64,000 nucleotides of DNA. It comes from Clavibacter michiganensis subsp. tessellarius (lineage in GTDB: Bacteria > Actinomycetota > Actinomycetes > Actinomycetales > Microbacteriaceae). Where the stretch lies: the NCBI RefSeq assembly GCF_021922985.1, contig NZ_CP040788.1, positions 2,790,001 to 2,854,000 of the forward strand. Direction: 5' to 3'. Positions within the stretch are counted from its first letter, which is position 1. Each line of letters opens with the position of its first letter. A program made the translations under genes and the position numbers. Positions 25,983-36,648 of this stretch are shown here, piece after piece. Under the pieces are notes generated by a model. That model was not told the origin of the DNA and ran no database searches. It saw only the letters and a program-made list of their open reading frames with translations.

Positions 25983-26672
25983 GTGACCACCAGCGCGTCG
26001 ACGGAGGGCGGGCCCGCCGAGGGCGCCGCCCCCGAGCGCGGCATCGTCCAGCGCGTGGTCGGCTGGCTGCGCGCCGGCTACCCCTCGGGCGTGCCCGACC
26101 AGGACTACGTGCCGCTGCTCGGGATCCTCCGCCGCAGCCTCACGGCCGAGGAGCTCGAGCAGGTGGTGGACCAGCTCGTCGACGACGCGGCGGCGGCGGA
26201 CGCGGCCGGCCACGAGATCGGCCGCCGTCAGCTCCGCGAGCGCGTCGAGGAGCTCCTCCTCGGGCCCGCGCTGCCGGAGGACCTGGTGCGCGTCTCGGCC
26301 CGCCTCGCCGCGGCGGGCTGGCCCCTCGGGTCGCCCGACGACCTGCACGCCCCGGATGCGCCCGGCGCGCGGGCGACCGAGCGCACGGGCCTCGTGTCCC
26401 GCGTCGTCGCGTGGCTGCGGGCCGGCTACCCGGCCGGCCTCCCCGAGCAGGACTTCGTGCCGCTGCTCGCGCTGCTGCGCCGCCGGCTCAGCGACGAGGA
26501 GGTCATGGCGGTCTCCGAGCGCCTCGAGGCCGAGGGCGGCCTGCCCGCCTCGCGCCTCGACGTGGCCGCCGCGATCGCGGGCGTCACCTCCGAGATGCCG
26601 TCCGACGAGGACGTGGAGCGCGTCCGCGCCTACCTCGCGGCCCACGGCTGGCCCGACGGCTTCCGGATCTGA
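25983..26672 (+). CDS. Tandem DUF3349 domain protein
   Basis: 229 aa from GTG 25983, 3 nt after the preceding stop. Two homologous helical domains: residues about 21-110 (I-V-Q-R-V-V-G-W-L-R-A-G-Y-P-S-G-V-P-D-Q-D-Y-V-P-L-L) and about 134-229 (L-V-S-R-V-V-A-W-L-R-A-G-Y-P-A-G-L-P-E-Q-D-F-V-P-L-L). The V-x-x-W-L-R-A-G-Y-P motif is the DUF3349 hallmark, known from small actinobacterial proteins of unknown function; two copies in one chain suggest internal duplication. Position suggests co-expression with Pit. Confidence 0.82.
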   Translation: MTTSASTEGGPAEGAAPERGIVQRVVGWLRAGYPSGVPDQDYVPLLGILRRSLTAEELEQVVDQLVDDAAAADAAGHEIGRRQLRERVEELLLGPALPEDLVRVSARLAAAGWPLGSPDDLHAPDAPGARATERTGLVSRVVAWLRAGYPAGLPEQDFVPLLALLRRRLSDEEVMAVSERLEAEGGLPASRLDVAAAIAGVTSEMPSDEDVERVRAYLAAHGWPDGFRI

Positions 26673-26699
26673 TCCCGCCCGCCCCACGGGCTTGCCCTC

Positions 26700-26742
26700 T
26701 TCGGCTAAGCGAGTTAGCGTGTAGCTAACGCACTTAGCCGAA
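26700..26742. promoter_or_regulatory. Long inverted repeat, likely TetR operator of the hydrolase operon
   Basis: Arms 26700-26718 (TTCGGCTAAGCGAGTTAGC) and 26724-26742 are reverse complements at 17 of 19 positions, with a 5-nt spacer. The centre is the perfect GTTAGC-5-GCTAAC palindrome. It lies 9 nt upstream of the alpha/beta-hydrolase ATG, with an AAAGGG ribosome site at its right edge, so a bound dimer would block transcription. The TetR encoded by the second gene of this operon is the obvious candidate. Confidence 0.7.
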
Positions 26743-26751
26743 AGGGCTGCC

Positions 26752-27594
26752 ATGACCACCTCCACCTCCACCCTCGCCGTCGCCGACGGCACGCTCGCCT
26801 ACGAGATCCACGGATCGGACGGCCCGCTCGTCGTGCTCGCCCACGGCATGGGCGACGACCGCCGCTCCTGGGATGCGGTCGTCCCCGACCTCGTCGCGGC
26901 CGGCCACCGCGTCGCCGCCGTCGACCTCCGCGGCTGCGGCGGGTCGAGCGCCGCGTGGTCGTCGTACGGGCAGGGCGACATCGCGGGCGACCTCATCGCG
27001 CTCGTCCGGCACCTGGGCGGCCCGGCCGCGCTCGTCGGCCACTCCATCGCGGGCGGCGCGGCCACCATCGCCGCGTCGCGCGAGCCGGAGCTAGTCCGCG
27101 CGCTCGTCGAGGTCGGGCCGTTCACGCGGAAGCAGTCGGTAGCGATCCGCGACCTCGGCGTCGCCGCGTACCGCCGTGGCGCGCTCCGCCTGATGGGCGC
27201 CGTGATGCTCGGCAGCCGCGGCATGTGGCGCCGCTACCTCGAGCTCGCGACGCCCGGCCGCCGCCCCGCCGACTGGGACGCGCGCCTCGCCCGCATCGAC
27301 GCGATGCTCCGCGAGCCCGGCCGCATGACCGCGCTGAAGCGCATGGGCGTCTCCGGCACGGCCGAGTCCGACCCGGCGCTCGCAGGGATCCGCGTGCCCG
27401 TCCTCGTGCTCCAGGGATCCGCCGACCCCGACTGGGTGGACCCGCGCGCCGAGGCCGACGCCATCGTCGCCGCGCTGCCCGCCGGCCTGGGCCGCGTGCA
27501 GATGGTGGAGGGCGCCGGCCACTACCCGCACGTGCAGGAGCCCGCCGCGGTCGCCGCCGGCATCGTCTCCTTCCTCGGCGCGGTCCGTGCCTAG
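26752..27594 (+). CDS. Alpha/beta hydrolase
   Basis: 280 aa, ATG 26752. Oxyanion motif V-L-A-H-G-M-G-D-D (residues about 28-36), nucleophile elbow V-G-H-S-I-A-G-G (Ser near 99), acid in L-Q-G-S-A-D-P-D-W and catalytic His in G-A-G-H-Y-P-H. It resembles soluble esterases, haloperoxidase-like or C-C bond hydrolases. Substrate unknown. The gene overlaps a TetR regulator by 8 nt and lies just behind a long palindrome, so it is probably induced by its own substrate. Confidence 0.87.
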   Translation: MTTSTSTLAVADGTLAYEIHGSDGPLVVLAHGMGDDRRSWDAVVPDLVAAGHRVAAVDLRGCGGSSAAWSSYGQGDIAGDLIALVRHLGGPAALVGHSIAGGAATIAASREPELVRALVEVGPFTRKQSVAIRDLGVAAYRRGALRLMGAVMLGSRGMWRRYLELATPGRRPADWDARLARIDAMLREPGRMTALKRMGVSGTAESDPALAGIRVPVLVLQGSADPDWVDPRAEADAIVAALPAGLGRVQMVEGAGHYPHVQEPAAVAAGIVSFLGAVRA

Positions 27595-28156
27595 GGCGGG
27601 GCTCAGCCGGGACGCCGTCGTCGCGCGCGCGTCCGAGATGCTGGACGACGCCGGATCCGGCCCGCTCCAGCTCCAGGCGCTCGCCGAGAGCCTCGGCGTG
27701 CGCGTGCCGTCGCTCTACAAGCACATCGAGGGGATGCCGGGCCTCCAGCGCGGGATCCTCCTCCGCGGCAAGGCGGAGCTCGCGGCGGAGCTCGCGCGCG
27801 CGGCCGTCGGGCGGTCGGGGGCGGATGCGGTGACGCGGATCGCGCACGCCTACCGCGCGTGGGCGCTCGCGCATCCGGGCCGGTACGCGCTGGCCATGCG
27901 CGCGCCCGCCCCGGACGACGCCGAGGACGAGGCCGCGTCGGAGGCGCTGGCGCGGGTCGTCTACGACGCGCTCGCGGGCTACGACCTGCGGGACGACGAC
28001 CTCGTCGACGCGACGCGCTTCCTCCGCTCGGCGATGCACGGCTTCGTCGCGCTCGAGACGGGCGGCGCCTTCGCCCTCGCGGCCGACCGCGAGCGCAGCT
28101 GGGACCGCCTGGTCGCGAGCGTGGTCGCGGCGCTGGAGGGCTGGCACCGGCACTGA
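27587..28156 (+). CDS. TetR-family regulator with WHG-type C-terminus
   Basis: 189 aa; GTG 27587 overlaps the end of the hydrolase gene by 8 nt. N-terminal helix-turn-helix: L-Q-A-L-A-E-S-L-G-V-R-V-P-S-L-Y-K-H-I-E-G-M (residues about 27-48), with the characteristic S-L-Y-x-H recognition helix. The ligand-binding part contains R-S-A-M-H-G-F-V-A-L-E, the WHG-domain signature seen in many actinobacterial TetR proteins. It probably represses its own operon via 26700-26742. Confidence 0.85.
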   Translation: MPRAGLSRDAVVARASEMLDDAGSGPLQLQALAESLGVRVPSLYKHIEGMPGLQRGILLRGKAELAAELARAAVGRSGADAVTRIAHAYRAWALAHPGRYALAMRAPAPDDAEDEAASEALARVVYDALAGYDLRDDDLVDATRFLRSAMHGFVALETGGAFALAADRERSWDRLVASVVAALEGWHRH

Positions 28157-30586
<2,430 letters not shown>

Positions 30587-30734
30587 TCCGCGCATCGCGA
30601 TCGCCCGTCGGCACGTCCCGCCGTCGGCACCACCCGTTGACACGGGCGCCCGCGGCTGGTCGACTCGCGGGAGGGCCGTCGTCCCCTGAGGGGCGGCGGC
30701 CTGTCCCCGTCCCGCAGAGCCGCCGGAGGTCGCC

Positions 30735-31178
30735 GTGAGCGAGCCCATCGTCATCACCCGCACGTTCGCCGCCCCGCGGGAGCGCGTCTTCGACGCGTGG
30801 ACCACGCCGGCCGACTTCGCCGCCTGGTTCGGCACGGCGGAGGTCGACGTGCCGCTCGACACGCTGCGCTTGGATGTGCGCGTGGGCGGGGCCTGGAGCG
30901 CGGTGATGCGGCTGCCCGACGGCGCATCCATCGACTGGGCGGGCGAGTACGTCGAGCTCGACCGGCCCACGCGGCTGGCGATGACGATGACCGACCGGCC
31001 GGACGCGCCCGCCGGCCCGCCGCTCACGGTCGACCTCGAGGAGGTCGCGGGCGGCGCCACGCGCATGACCATGACGCAGACCGCGGGCGACTTCACGCCC
31101 GAGCAGCGCGAGATGACGATCCAGGGCTGGACCGCCTTCCTCGACGTGATGGAGGGGCTGGTCGCGCCGGTCGCCTAG
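30735..31178 (+). CDS. SRPBCC (AHSA1-like) domain protein
   Basis: 147 aa; GTG 30735 with CCGGAGG 5 nt upstream. The START-like fold is recognisable by I-T-R-T-F-A-A-P-R-E-R-V-F-D-A-W-T-T-P at the start, W-F-G-T, then R-V-G-G-A-W-S and a C-terminal G-W-T-A-F-L-D-V-M-E. These proteins form a hydrophobic pocket for lipids, polyketides or cofactors, or act as Hsp90 co-chaperone-like domains. Role here unknown. The 148 bases before it hold no gene. Confidence 0.85.
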   Translation: MSEPIVITRTFAAPRERVFDAWTTPADFAAWFGTAEVDVPLDTLRLDVRVGGAWSAVMRLPDGASIDWAGEYVELDRPTRLAMTMTDRPDAPAGPPLTVDLEEVAGGATRMTMTQTAGDFTPEQREMTIQGWTAFLDVMEGLVAPVA

Positions 31179-31191
31179 CGCCCGCGGTCGG

Positions 31192-32877
31192 CTAGCGCTG
31201 GCGGCGCGGCCGCCGCACCATGCCGACCGCGGTGATCCCCGCGGCCCCGAGCGCGAAGGCGAGCACCGCGAGGAACGGCAGCTCGTCGGCCGTCATGCCG
31301 GTCGCGGCGAGCGTCTCGCCGTGCGCGGTGCGGGCGTCGGCGGCGGCGATCCCGGCCGCGGATCCGGGCACCGTCGAGCCGGGCTGCGCGGCGCCGGAGC
31401 CGGCGCCAGCGTTGGCGCCGGAGCCCGCGCCCGTGCCGGGGTCCGCCGCGGCGCCCGTGAGGCAGCGGCGCACCTCGGCGACGTCGTAGAAGAGGGATCC
31501 GGCGGCGACGGGCGAGCAGCCCGCGCGGAACGGGATCGCCCGCTCGTCGTAGAGCATCCGCACGACGGCGCGGCCGTCGGCGGCGCGATACACGTCCCAC
31601 TGCACGTTCGCGGCCATGGGCGTCACGGTCTCGCCGCGCCAGGCGTTGGTCGCGTAGTCGTAGGGGGCCTCGGGCGTGACCTGCTGCGTCGATCCCGGCA
31701 GGCCGAGGAGCGCGGCGAACGGGATGATCGTCTCCGCGTGCGCGAACCGGAACGTCGCGGCGGTGGGGGATCCGGCGAGCCGCGCGTCCATCGAGTCGAG
31801 GAAGTCGTCGAGGAGCGGCGTCGCCATCCGGTACGTGATGTCGCTGCCCTGGAACGCCGGGCCCTTGGAGTAGAAGTCCTCCGCGTCGAGCAGGTACGCG
31901 AACCACTCGGCGTCGGCGCTCGTGACGTACCGGTCGAAGTCGACGGAGACCTCGTCGGCCATGTCGGGCGCGATGATGTAGAGGTTGTAGAGCATCATCG
32001 CGGCATCGACCTCGTCGTCGACGGCGGTCTTCCCGTCGCCGCCGTCCACGAAGCGGTAGCTGCCCGCGGCGAGGCGGTCGACGAACGCGGGCGTGTAGAT
32101 CCGCTCGAGCGTGCGGCGCGCGACCTCGTGGCTGCGCGGCTGGTCGGTGATGGCGTCGACCGCGGCGGTCACCGTCGGGCCGTCCTCGTACGCCTGGTAG
32201 TCGGCGTTCGCGGCGGACTTGTGGAAGTACAGCGTGTCCGGGTCCTTCGCGATGTCCTTCGGCAGGTGCGAGGCGAGGAGCGGATCCGCCGACGTCAGGC
32301 CCGTCGCGAACGCCTTCCCCGAGGCGGTGGCGCGCGCCTCGCCCGAGCTCTCGAGCGCGATGGTGTCGGATCCGGCGTCGACCCCGGCGAACAGCGACGG
32401 GAGCCGCTGGACGACCCGGCTGCCGATGCCGCGGTGCTGGTCGGCGCCCTGGCCGGTGAGGTTCCCGTAGCCGAGCTTCCGGTTCGCGGCCGTGAGCTTC
32501 TGGACCTCCGGGCCGAGCGTCCGCCCGAGCGTCGTGAGGGCGCCCTCGGAGCGCGCCTGCTCCCACACCTGCGTGGTGAGCGAGTCGTACTTGAAGCTCG
32601 ACAGCGCGCGCGAGCCGTGGCGCGCGACCGACTCCGTGTACACCGGCACGAAGCCGGCGGGCGCGGGCGCGAGGTCGGCGGGCGTCCCCTGCGGCGCGTA
32701 CGGGGTCTTGCTGCTGTAGTGCGGGCGGTCGCCGGATGCGGCGGTCCCGGTCCCGGTCCCTGTCCCGGTGCCGGTGCCCGCGCCGGTGGCGGCGAGGGCC
32801 GGCAGCGCGGATCCGCCGACGGCGAGCCCCAGCGCGAGGACGAGGGAGGCGGGCAGGCGGAGGGAGCGGAGGCGCAT
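31192..32877 (-). CDS. Secreted histidine acid phosphatase with LAATG cell-wall anchor
   Basis: 561 aa. Signal peptide 1-30, then a Gly-Thr repeat linker (31-45). Catalytic R-H-G-S-R at 86-90 and the proton-donor motif H-A-E at 380-382 place it in the branch-2 histidine phosphatases, near multiple inositol polyphosphate phosphatase/phytase. The C-terminus has a sorting signal: LAATG (523-527), a hydrophobic helix (533-553) and R-R-P-R-R-Q-R. LAxTG is the preferred class E sortase site in high-GC actinobacteria, so the enzyme should be displayed on the wall, perhaps releasing phosphate from plant phytate. Confidence 0.87.
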   Translation of the reverse strand: MRLRSLRLPASLVLALGLAVGGSALPALAATGAGTGTGTGTGTGTAASGDRPHYSSKTPYAPQGTPADLAPAPAGFVPVYTESVARHGSRALSSFKYDSLTTQVWEQARSEGALTTLGRTLGPEVQKLTAANRKLGYGNLTGQGADQHRGIGSRVVQRLPSLFAGVDAGSDTIALESSGEARATASGKAFATGLTSADPLLASHLPKDIAKDPDTLYFHKSAANADYQAYEDGPTVTAAVDAITDQPRSHEVARRTLERIYTPAFVDRLAAGSYRFVDGGDGKTAVDDEVDAAMMLYNLYIIAPDMADEVSVDFDRYVTSADAEWFAYLLDAEDFYSKGPAFQGSDITYRMATPLLDDFLDSMDARLAGSPTAATFRFAHAETIIPFAALLGLPGSTQQVTPEAPYDYATNAWRGETVTPMAANVQWDVYRAADGRAVVRMLYDERAIPFRAGCSPVAAGSLFYDVAEVRRCLTGAAADPGTGAGSGANAGAGSGAAQPGSTVPGSAAGIAAADARTAHGETLAATGMTADELPFLAVLAFALGAAGITAVGMVRRPRRQR

Positions 32878-33079
32878 GGGTTCCTGGCGGAGCGGGCGCG
32901 GCGCGACGGGCGCCGGCAGGGGAGCGGTCGCGGTCGCGACGCGCCCGACGCTATGCGCCGACGGTGACGCGCCGGGGGCCCGCCGGTGTCCCGCCGCTGA
33001 ACGGCCGGGGCGCCCGCGCGCGTCGGCGGCGTCCGCGCGCGCCCGTAGGGTGGAGGGGACGCGTGGCGAGGGGAGCCGG

Positions 33080-34009
33080 ATGATCGGGGTGCTGACCGGG
33101 TTCGCCATCATCGGCTTCATCATCGCCGTGGGCTACGCCGTCGGCCGCTCGGGCCTCGCGGGGCCGGGCGCGCAGCACTCCCTCAACCGGGTCGCGTTCT
33201 TCGTCGCGACGCCCGCCCTCCTGTTCACGGTCCTCGCGAAGGCCGACCTGCACGTCGTGTTCTCGGCGTTCCTGCTCGCGTCGGCGTCCGCGGTGGCCGT
33301 CGCGGCGATCCTCTACCTCGTGGTGGCGCGGATCCTGTTCCGGCGGCCGGTCGCGGAGACGACCATCGGCGCGGCCTCGGCGAGCTACGTGAACGCGAAC
33401 AACATCGGACTGCCGGTCGCGATCTACGTGCTCGGCGACGCGCAGCTCGTCGCGCCCGTGCTGCTCCTCCAGCTGCTGGTGCTCGCGCCGACGACGCTCA
33501 CCATCCTCGACATCTCGAGCCGCGGATCCGCGTCGGTGGTCGGCATCCTCACGCAGCCGCTGCGGAACCCGATGATCATCGCGTCGCTGCTCGGCATCCT
33601 CATCGCCGTGACCGGGCTGCAGGTGCCCGACGCGGTCTACGAGCCGTTCCGGCTGATCGGCGGCGCCGCGATCCCCATCGTGCTGATGGCGTTCGGCATG
33701 TCGCTCGTCGGGCGGAAGCCGCTCGCGCCGGGGTCCGGGCGCGGCGAGATCGTGGTGGCGTCGGCGATCAAGACGGTCGTGATGCCGCTCGCCGCGTTCC
33801 TGCTGGCGCGCTTCGCGTTCCACCTGGACGCCGACCAGACCTTCGCCGCGACCGTGATCGCGGGCCTGCCGACCGCGCAGAACATCTTCAACTTCGCGTC
33901 GCGCTACGAGCGCGGCGTGGTGCTCGCGCGCGACACGGTGCTCATCACGACCGTCACGTCGATCCCGGTGCTGCTGGTGATCGCGGCGCTGCTCGCACCC
34001 GGGACCTAG
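33080..34009 (+). CDS. AEC (auxin efflux carrier) family transporter
   Basis: 309 aa, ATG 33080 with GGGAGCC 4 nt upstream. Ten predicted membrane helices. The Asn-containing helix-break motif N-A-N-N-I-G-L-P-V-A of the first repeat and the P-T-A-Q-N-I-F-N-F-A element near the C-terminus are family marks. Members include malate permeases and plant PIN-like carriers; in bacteria substrates are often organic acids. Substrate cannot be given. Confidence 0.87.
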   Translation: MIGVLTGFAIIGFIIAVGYAVGRSGLAGPGAQHSLNRVAFFVATPALLFTVLAKADLHVVFSAFLLASASAVAVAAILYLVVARILFRRPVAETTIGAASASYVNANNIGLPVAIYVLGDAQLVAPVLLLQLLVLAPTTLTILDISSRGSASVVGILTQPLRNPMIIASLLGILIAVTGLQVPDAVYEPFRLIGGAAIPIVLMAFGMSLVGRKPLAPGSGRGEIVVASAIKTVVMPLAAFLLARFAFHLDADQTFAATVIAGLPTAQNIFNFASRYERGVVLARDTVLITTVTSIPVLLVIAALLAPGT

Positions 34010-34035
34010 CCGCGTCGGTCGCGGCGGCGGCGGAC

Positions 34036-34194
34036 CTAGCGGCGGCGGGTCGCGGCGGCGCGCTGGGCAGCGCGCTTCTGCGAGCGCTTGGCCATCTGCG
34101 CCTTGCCCTTGGCGATGGCGGCCTTGCCCTGGCGGCTCCGCAGGAAGCGGCGGATGACGGGGACGGCGACGAACAGGAAGCGGATCAGCGGCAT
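34036..34194 (-). CDS. Small basic protein
   Basis: 52 aa; ATG 34194 with the strong ribosome site GAGGAGC 5 nt upstream. A hydrophobic N-terminus (P-L-I-R-F-L-F-V-A-V-P-V-I) is followed by a strongly Lys/Arg/Ala-rich helix (R-S-R-Q-G-K-A-A-I-A-K-G-K-A-Q). Amphipathic membrane or nucleic-acid binding are both possible. No family recognised. Codon use and the ribosome site support a real gene despite its size. Confidence 0.6.
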   Translation of the reverse strand: MPLIRFLFVAVPVIRRFLRSRQGKAAIAKGKAQMAKRSQKRAAQRAAATRRR

Positions 34195-34323
34195 GGTGCT
34201 CCTCGGGGGATCTGCGGGATCCGGTCGGACCCCGCCCCTCGACCCTGCCAGGGCCGGGCCCGCGCGACCGGCCCGGCGGGGGATGCGGCGGGGAACGGCC
34301 AGGTGCGCGGCGGCCCGGAGGGA

Positions 34324-35286
34324 TCAGTCGCGCCGGCGCGCCCCGTCGCGCACCCAGGCGACCTCGTCGCGCAGCAGCTCGGCGCCCGGGCCGGCGGGGA
34401 CGTAGCCGAGCGCGAGGGACGCGCGCGTGTCGAGCACGATCGGATGCGGCGCGTCCCACGGGTGCGCCCCGCCCGCGACGCCCGGCTCGAGCGGCACGAT
34501 GCGGCCACCCCAGCCGAGCTCGTCGGCGACCACCCGCACGATCTCGGCGGCCGTGAGCGGATCCGGGTCGGCGGAGTGGAGGATCCGCGCGCCCGGCACG
34601 TCGGCGACCCGGGCGATGAGCGCGGCCGTGTTCGCGGCGGCTGTGAGGTGGTCGACGGAGGCGCCGCGGTCGGCGAGCTCGACGGTCTCCGCGCCCGCCA
34701 GCATCCGCTCGACGATGCCGCGCGTGCGAGCGTTCCGCGCCCACCGGCCGTGCACCTTGGAGGGGCGGATGACCGTGACGGGCAGCCCGCTGTCGAGCGC
34801 CGCGCGCTCCACGGCGACCTTCGACGGCGCGTAGCCCTCGCGGCTGAAGGGGTCGGTGCCGGGCGCGGCGGGCGCGAGGGTCGGCGTCGACTCGGGGATG
34901 GGGACGGGGAAGCGCGGCGGCTCGTCGCCGTTCACGTGCCGGCCGGCGGCGTCGACGAGCACGGCGCGCGAGGACGCGACGACGACGGATCCGCTCGCCC
35001 GCATCGACGGCAGCAGCGCCTCGACGTCGGCGGCCGTGAACGCGACGAGGTCGACGAGCAGGTCGACCCCGTCGCCGACGAGCCGCTCGATGCCGCGGGC
35101 GTCCGCGCGGTCGATGGCGTGGAAGCGGACGCCGAGCGCGGTCAGCTCGGCGGGCATGCCCAGCGGATCCCGGCCGGTCACGTCGACCGCCCACCCGTCG
35201 CGGGCGAGCCGCTCGGCCGTGGCGCCGCCGATCGCGCCGGTGCCGCCGAGCAGGAGCGCGCGCCGCGCGGAGGGGGAGGAGGACAT
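34324..35286 (-). CDS. NAD-dependent epimerase/dehydratase (extended SDR)
   Basis: 320 aa. Rossmann motif L-L-L-G-G-T-G-A-I-G-G (residues about 10-20), D-L-V-A-F strand, and a region with Y-A-P-S-K-V-A-V-E-R, which carries the Tyr and Lys of the Y-x-x-x-K pair (Y-A-P-S-K). Other typical parts are V-I-R-P-S-K-V-H-G-R and a substrate lid near D-R-G-A-S-V-D-H-L. Probably acts on a nucleotide sugar or similar carbonyl compound. Confidence 0.85.
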   Translation of the reverse strand: MSSSPSARRALLLGGTGAIGGATAERLARDGWAVDVTGRDPLGMPAELTALGVRFHAIDRADARGIERLVGDGVDLLVDLVAFTAADVEALLPSMRASGSVVVASSRAVLVDAAGRHVNGDEPPRFPVPIPESTPTLAPAAPGTDPFSREGYAPSKVAVERAALDSGLPVTVIRPSKVHGRWARNARTRGIVERMLAGAETVELADRGASVDHLTAAANTAALIARVADVPGARILHSADPDPLTAAEIVRVVADELGWGGRIVPLEPGVAGGAHPWDAPHPIVLDTRASLALGYVPAGPGAELLRDEVAWVRDGARRRD

Positions 35287-35388
35287 GGTCGTCGAGCCTA
35301 GGGGCGGCTCGGGCGGTCGGCGCGGCTCGGGCGGCGGATATGGTGGCGCGATGACCCGCCTGCCGCCCCGCCGCGCGGAGCAGCACGG

Positions 35389-36006
35389 GTGACCGCCGCC
35401 GACCGCGCCGACCTGCCCCTCTTCCCGGCGCCGGACGGCGCCGCGTACGTCGACCGGCGCGGGCTCACGGCCGACACGCCCCGGCGCTGGCGACGTGCGC
35501 ACGATCCCGTCGTCGTCCGGCGCCGGTCCCGTGCCCGATCGGCGGCGATCGGGGGAGGCGCGGTGCTCCTGTCGCTGCTCGGCGGAGCCGCCGGCCTCGC
35601 GGTGACCTCGGCCGTCTGGGGCCCCGTGGGCGACGGCGCGAACCTGGTCGGCGGTGCCGGGCTCGGCGTCCTCGTCGTGTCCTGGATCCTCGTCGCCGCG
35701 CTCCTCCTGCACCGCCCGCGCGTCGAGCCGCCCGAGGTCGTGCGCGTCCCCGACGACGTGCTCGCCGCGGCGCCGGTCGGCGCCGACAGCGCGCGCCTGT
35801 GGTCGTGGTCGGTGGCGTCCGCCGCGGAGGCGGCCCTGCGCCCGCACCTGCGCCACCGGCTCCAGGTGGAGCGGCCGGGCGAGGAGACGGCGGCACGGGC
35901 CGCGTGGGAGGAGTACCGGCGCGCGCACCGGGATCACGCGGCCGCCTGCGAGGAGATGGGATCCACGCCGCGCGCGCCCGTCGTGCCGCTCGACACGCGG
36001 ATCTGA
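35389..36006 (+). CDS. Hypothetical membrane protein, two helices
   Basis: 205 aa from GTG 35389. A basic N-terminal region (residues 30-50) precedes two transmembrane helices at about 52-75 and 86-108. A soluble C-terminal half then carries a coiled, charged stretch ([16 protein letters not shown]). No family recognised. It overlaps the end of a 13-codon open frame (35351-35392), which may not be translated. Confidence 0.65.
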   Translation: MTAADRADLPLFPAPDGAAYVDRRGLTADTPRRWRRAHDPVVVRRRSRARSAAIGGGAVLLSLLGGAAGLAVTSAVWGPVGDGANLVGGAGLGVLVVSWILVAALLLHRPRVEPPEVVRVPDDVLAAAPVGADSARLWSWSVASAAEAALRPHLRHRLQVERPGEETAARAAWEEYRRAHRDHAAACEEMGSTPRAPVVPLDTRI

Positions 36007-36040
36007 CCCGGCGCGTCCACCGTCCCGGCAGGATGTCCGC

Positions 36041-36460
36041 ATGGACCGCCCCGACTCCGGCCGCCCCGATTCCGGCCGCCCCGACTCCGCCCGCCTCGTC
36101 GTCCCCGCCGCCGAGGCGCTCGCGCGCACCCTCGGCGCGGACGCGCACCACACGGTCGCGGCCGCAGCGCTCGACGGCGCGGGCCGGATCCACACGGGCG
36201 CGAACGTCCTCCACTTCACCGGCGGTCCGTGCGCGGAGCTCGTCGCCCTGGGCGCGGCGGCGGCAGCCGGCGCCGGCGCCCTCGTCGCCATGGCGGCCGT
36301 GGGCGACGGCGGGCGCGGCGTGCTCGCGCCGTGCGGCCGCTGCCGGCAGGTGATGCTCGACCTGCACCCGGGGATCCTCGTGGTGATGCCCGGCACGGCC
36401 GGACCCACGCCGGTGCCGGTGGCCGAGCTGCTGCCGGGTGCGTACGTGCGACCGGCCTGA
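36041..36460 (+). CDS. Cytidine/blasticidin-S deaminase family protein
   Basis: 139 aa, ATG 36041. Zinc-site motifs of the cytidine deaminase fold: G-G-P-C-A-E-L (Cys ligand and catalytic Glu, residues about 62-68) and A-P-C-G-R-C-R-Q-V (two Cys ligands, about 97-105). The three-Cys, P-C-A-E arrangement fits tetrameric CDA and blasticidin-S deaminase. The N-terminus has a D-S-G-R-P repeat. Deaminates cytidine, deoxycytidine or a nucleoside antibiotic; the exact substrate is open. Confidence 0.88.
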   Translation: MDRPDSGRPDSGRPDSARLVVPAAEALARTLGADAHHTVAAAALDGAGRIHTGANVLHFTGGPCAELVALGAAAAAGAGALVAMAAVGDGGRGVLAPCGRCRQVMLDLHPGILVVMPGTAGPTPVPVAELLPGAYVRPA

Positions 36461-36516
36461 TCCCGCCAGGGGACCGGCGCGTGGAGCGGGGGACGTGCGG
36501 CCGCGGCGGCGGCGAG

Positions 36517-36572
36517 TGGTGGAGAGCTCCGGAAATCGAACCAGACGAGGCGCCCCGATAGGCGCGCTCCCC
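36517..36572 (-). other. tRNA-like mini-structure ending in CCA
   Basis: On the minus strand, GGGGAGC (36566-36572) pairs over 7 bp with GCTCTCC (36521-36527), followed by A and CCA (36517-36520). In between are a 5-bp hairpin (36550-36554 with 36561-36565, loop of 6) and a T-arm-like 5-bp hairpin with loop TTCGATTT (36528-36545). The third acceptor pair is G-U and the discriminator is A, the alanine identity set shared by tRNA-Ala and tmRNA. At 56 nt it lacks one arm, and the T-loop has 8 bases, not 7. Relic, decoy or functional RNA cannot be decided. Confidence 0.3.
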
Positions 36573-36648
36573 GAACTGGACACAATCTAGCGCATCCGCC
36601 GCCGCGTGCATTTCCGCGGATCGGGAGCGGATGACGCCGCCGAGCCGA

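Noticed and set aside
35351..35392. A 13-codon open frame overlapping the start of the 35389 gene, possibly a leader peptide.
   Set aside because: No ribosome site, no regulatory codon run and no attenuator-like hairpin; chance overlap is as likely.
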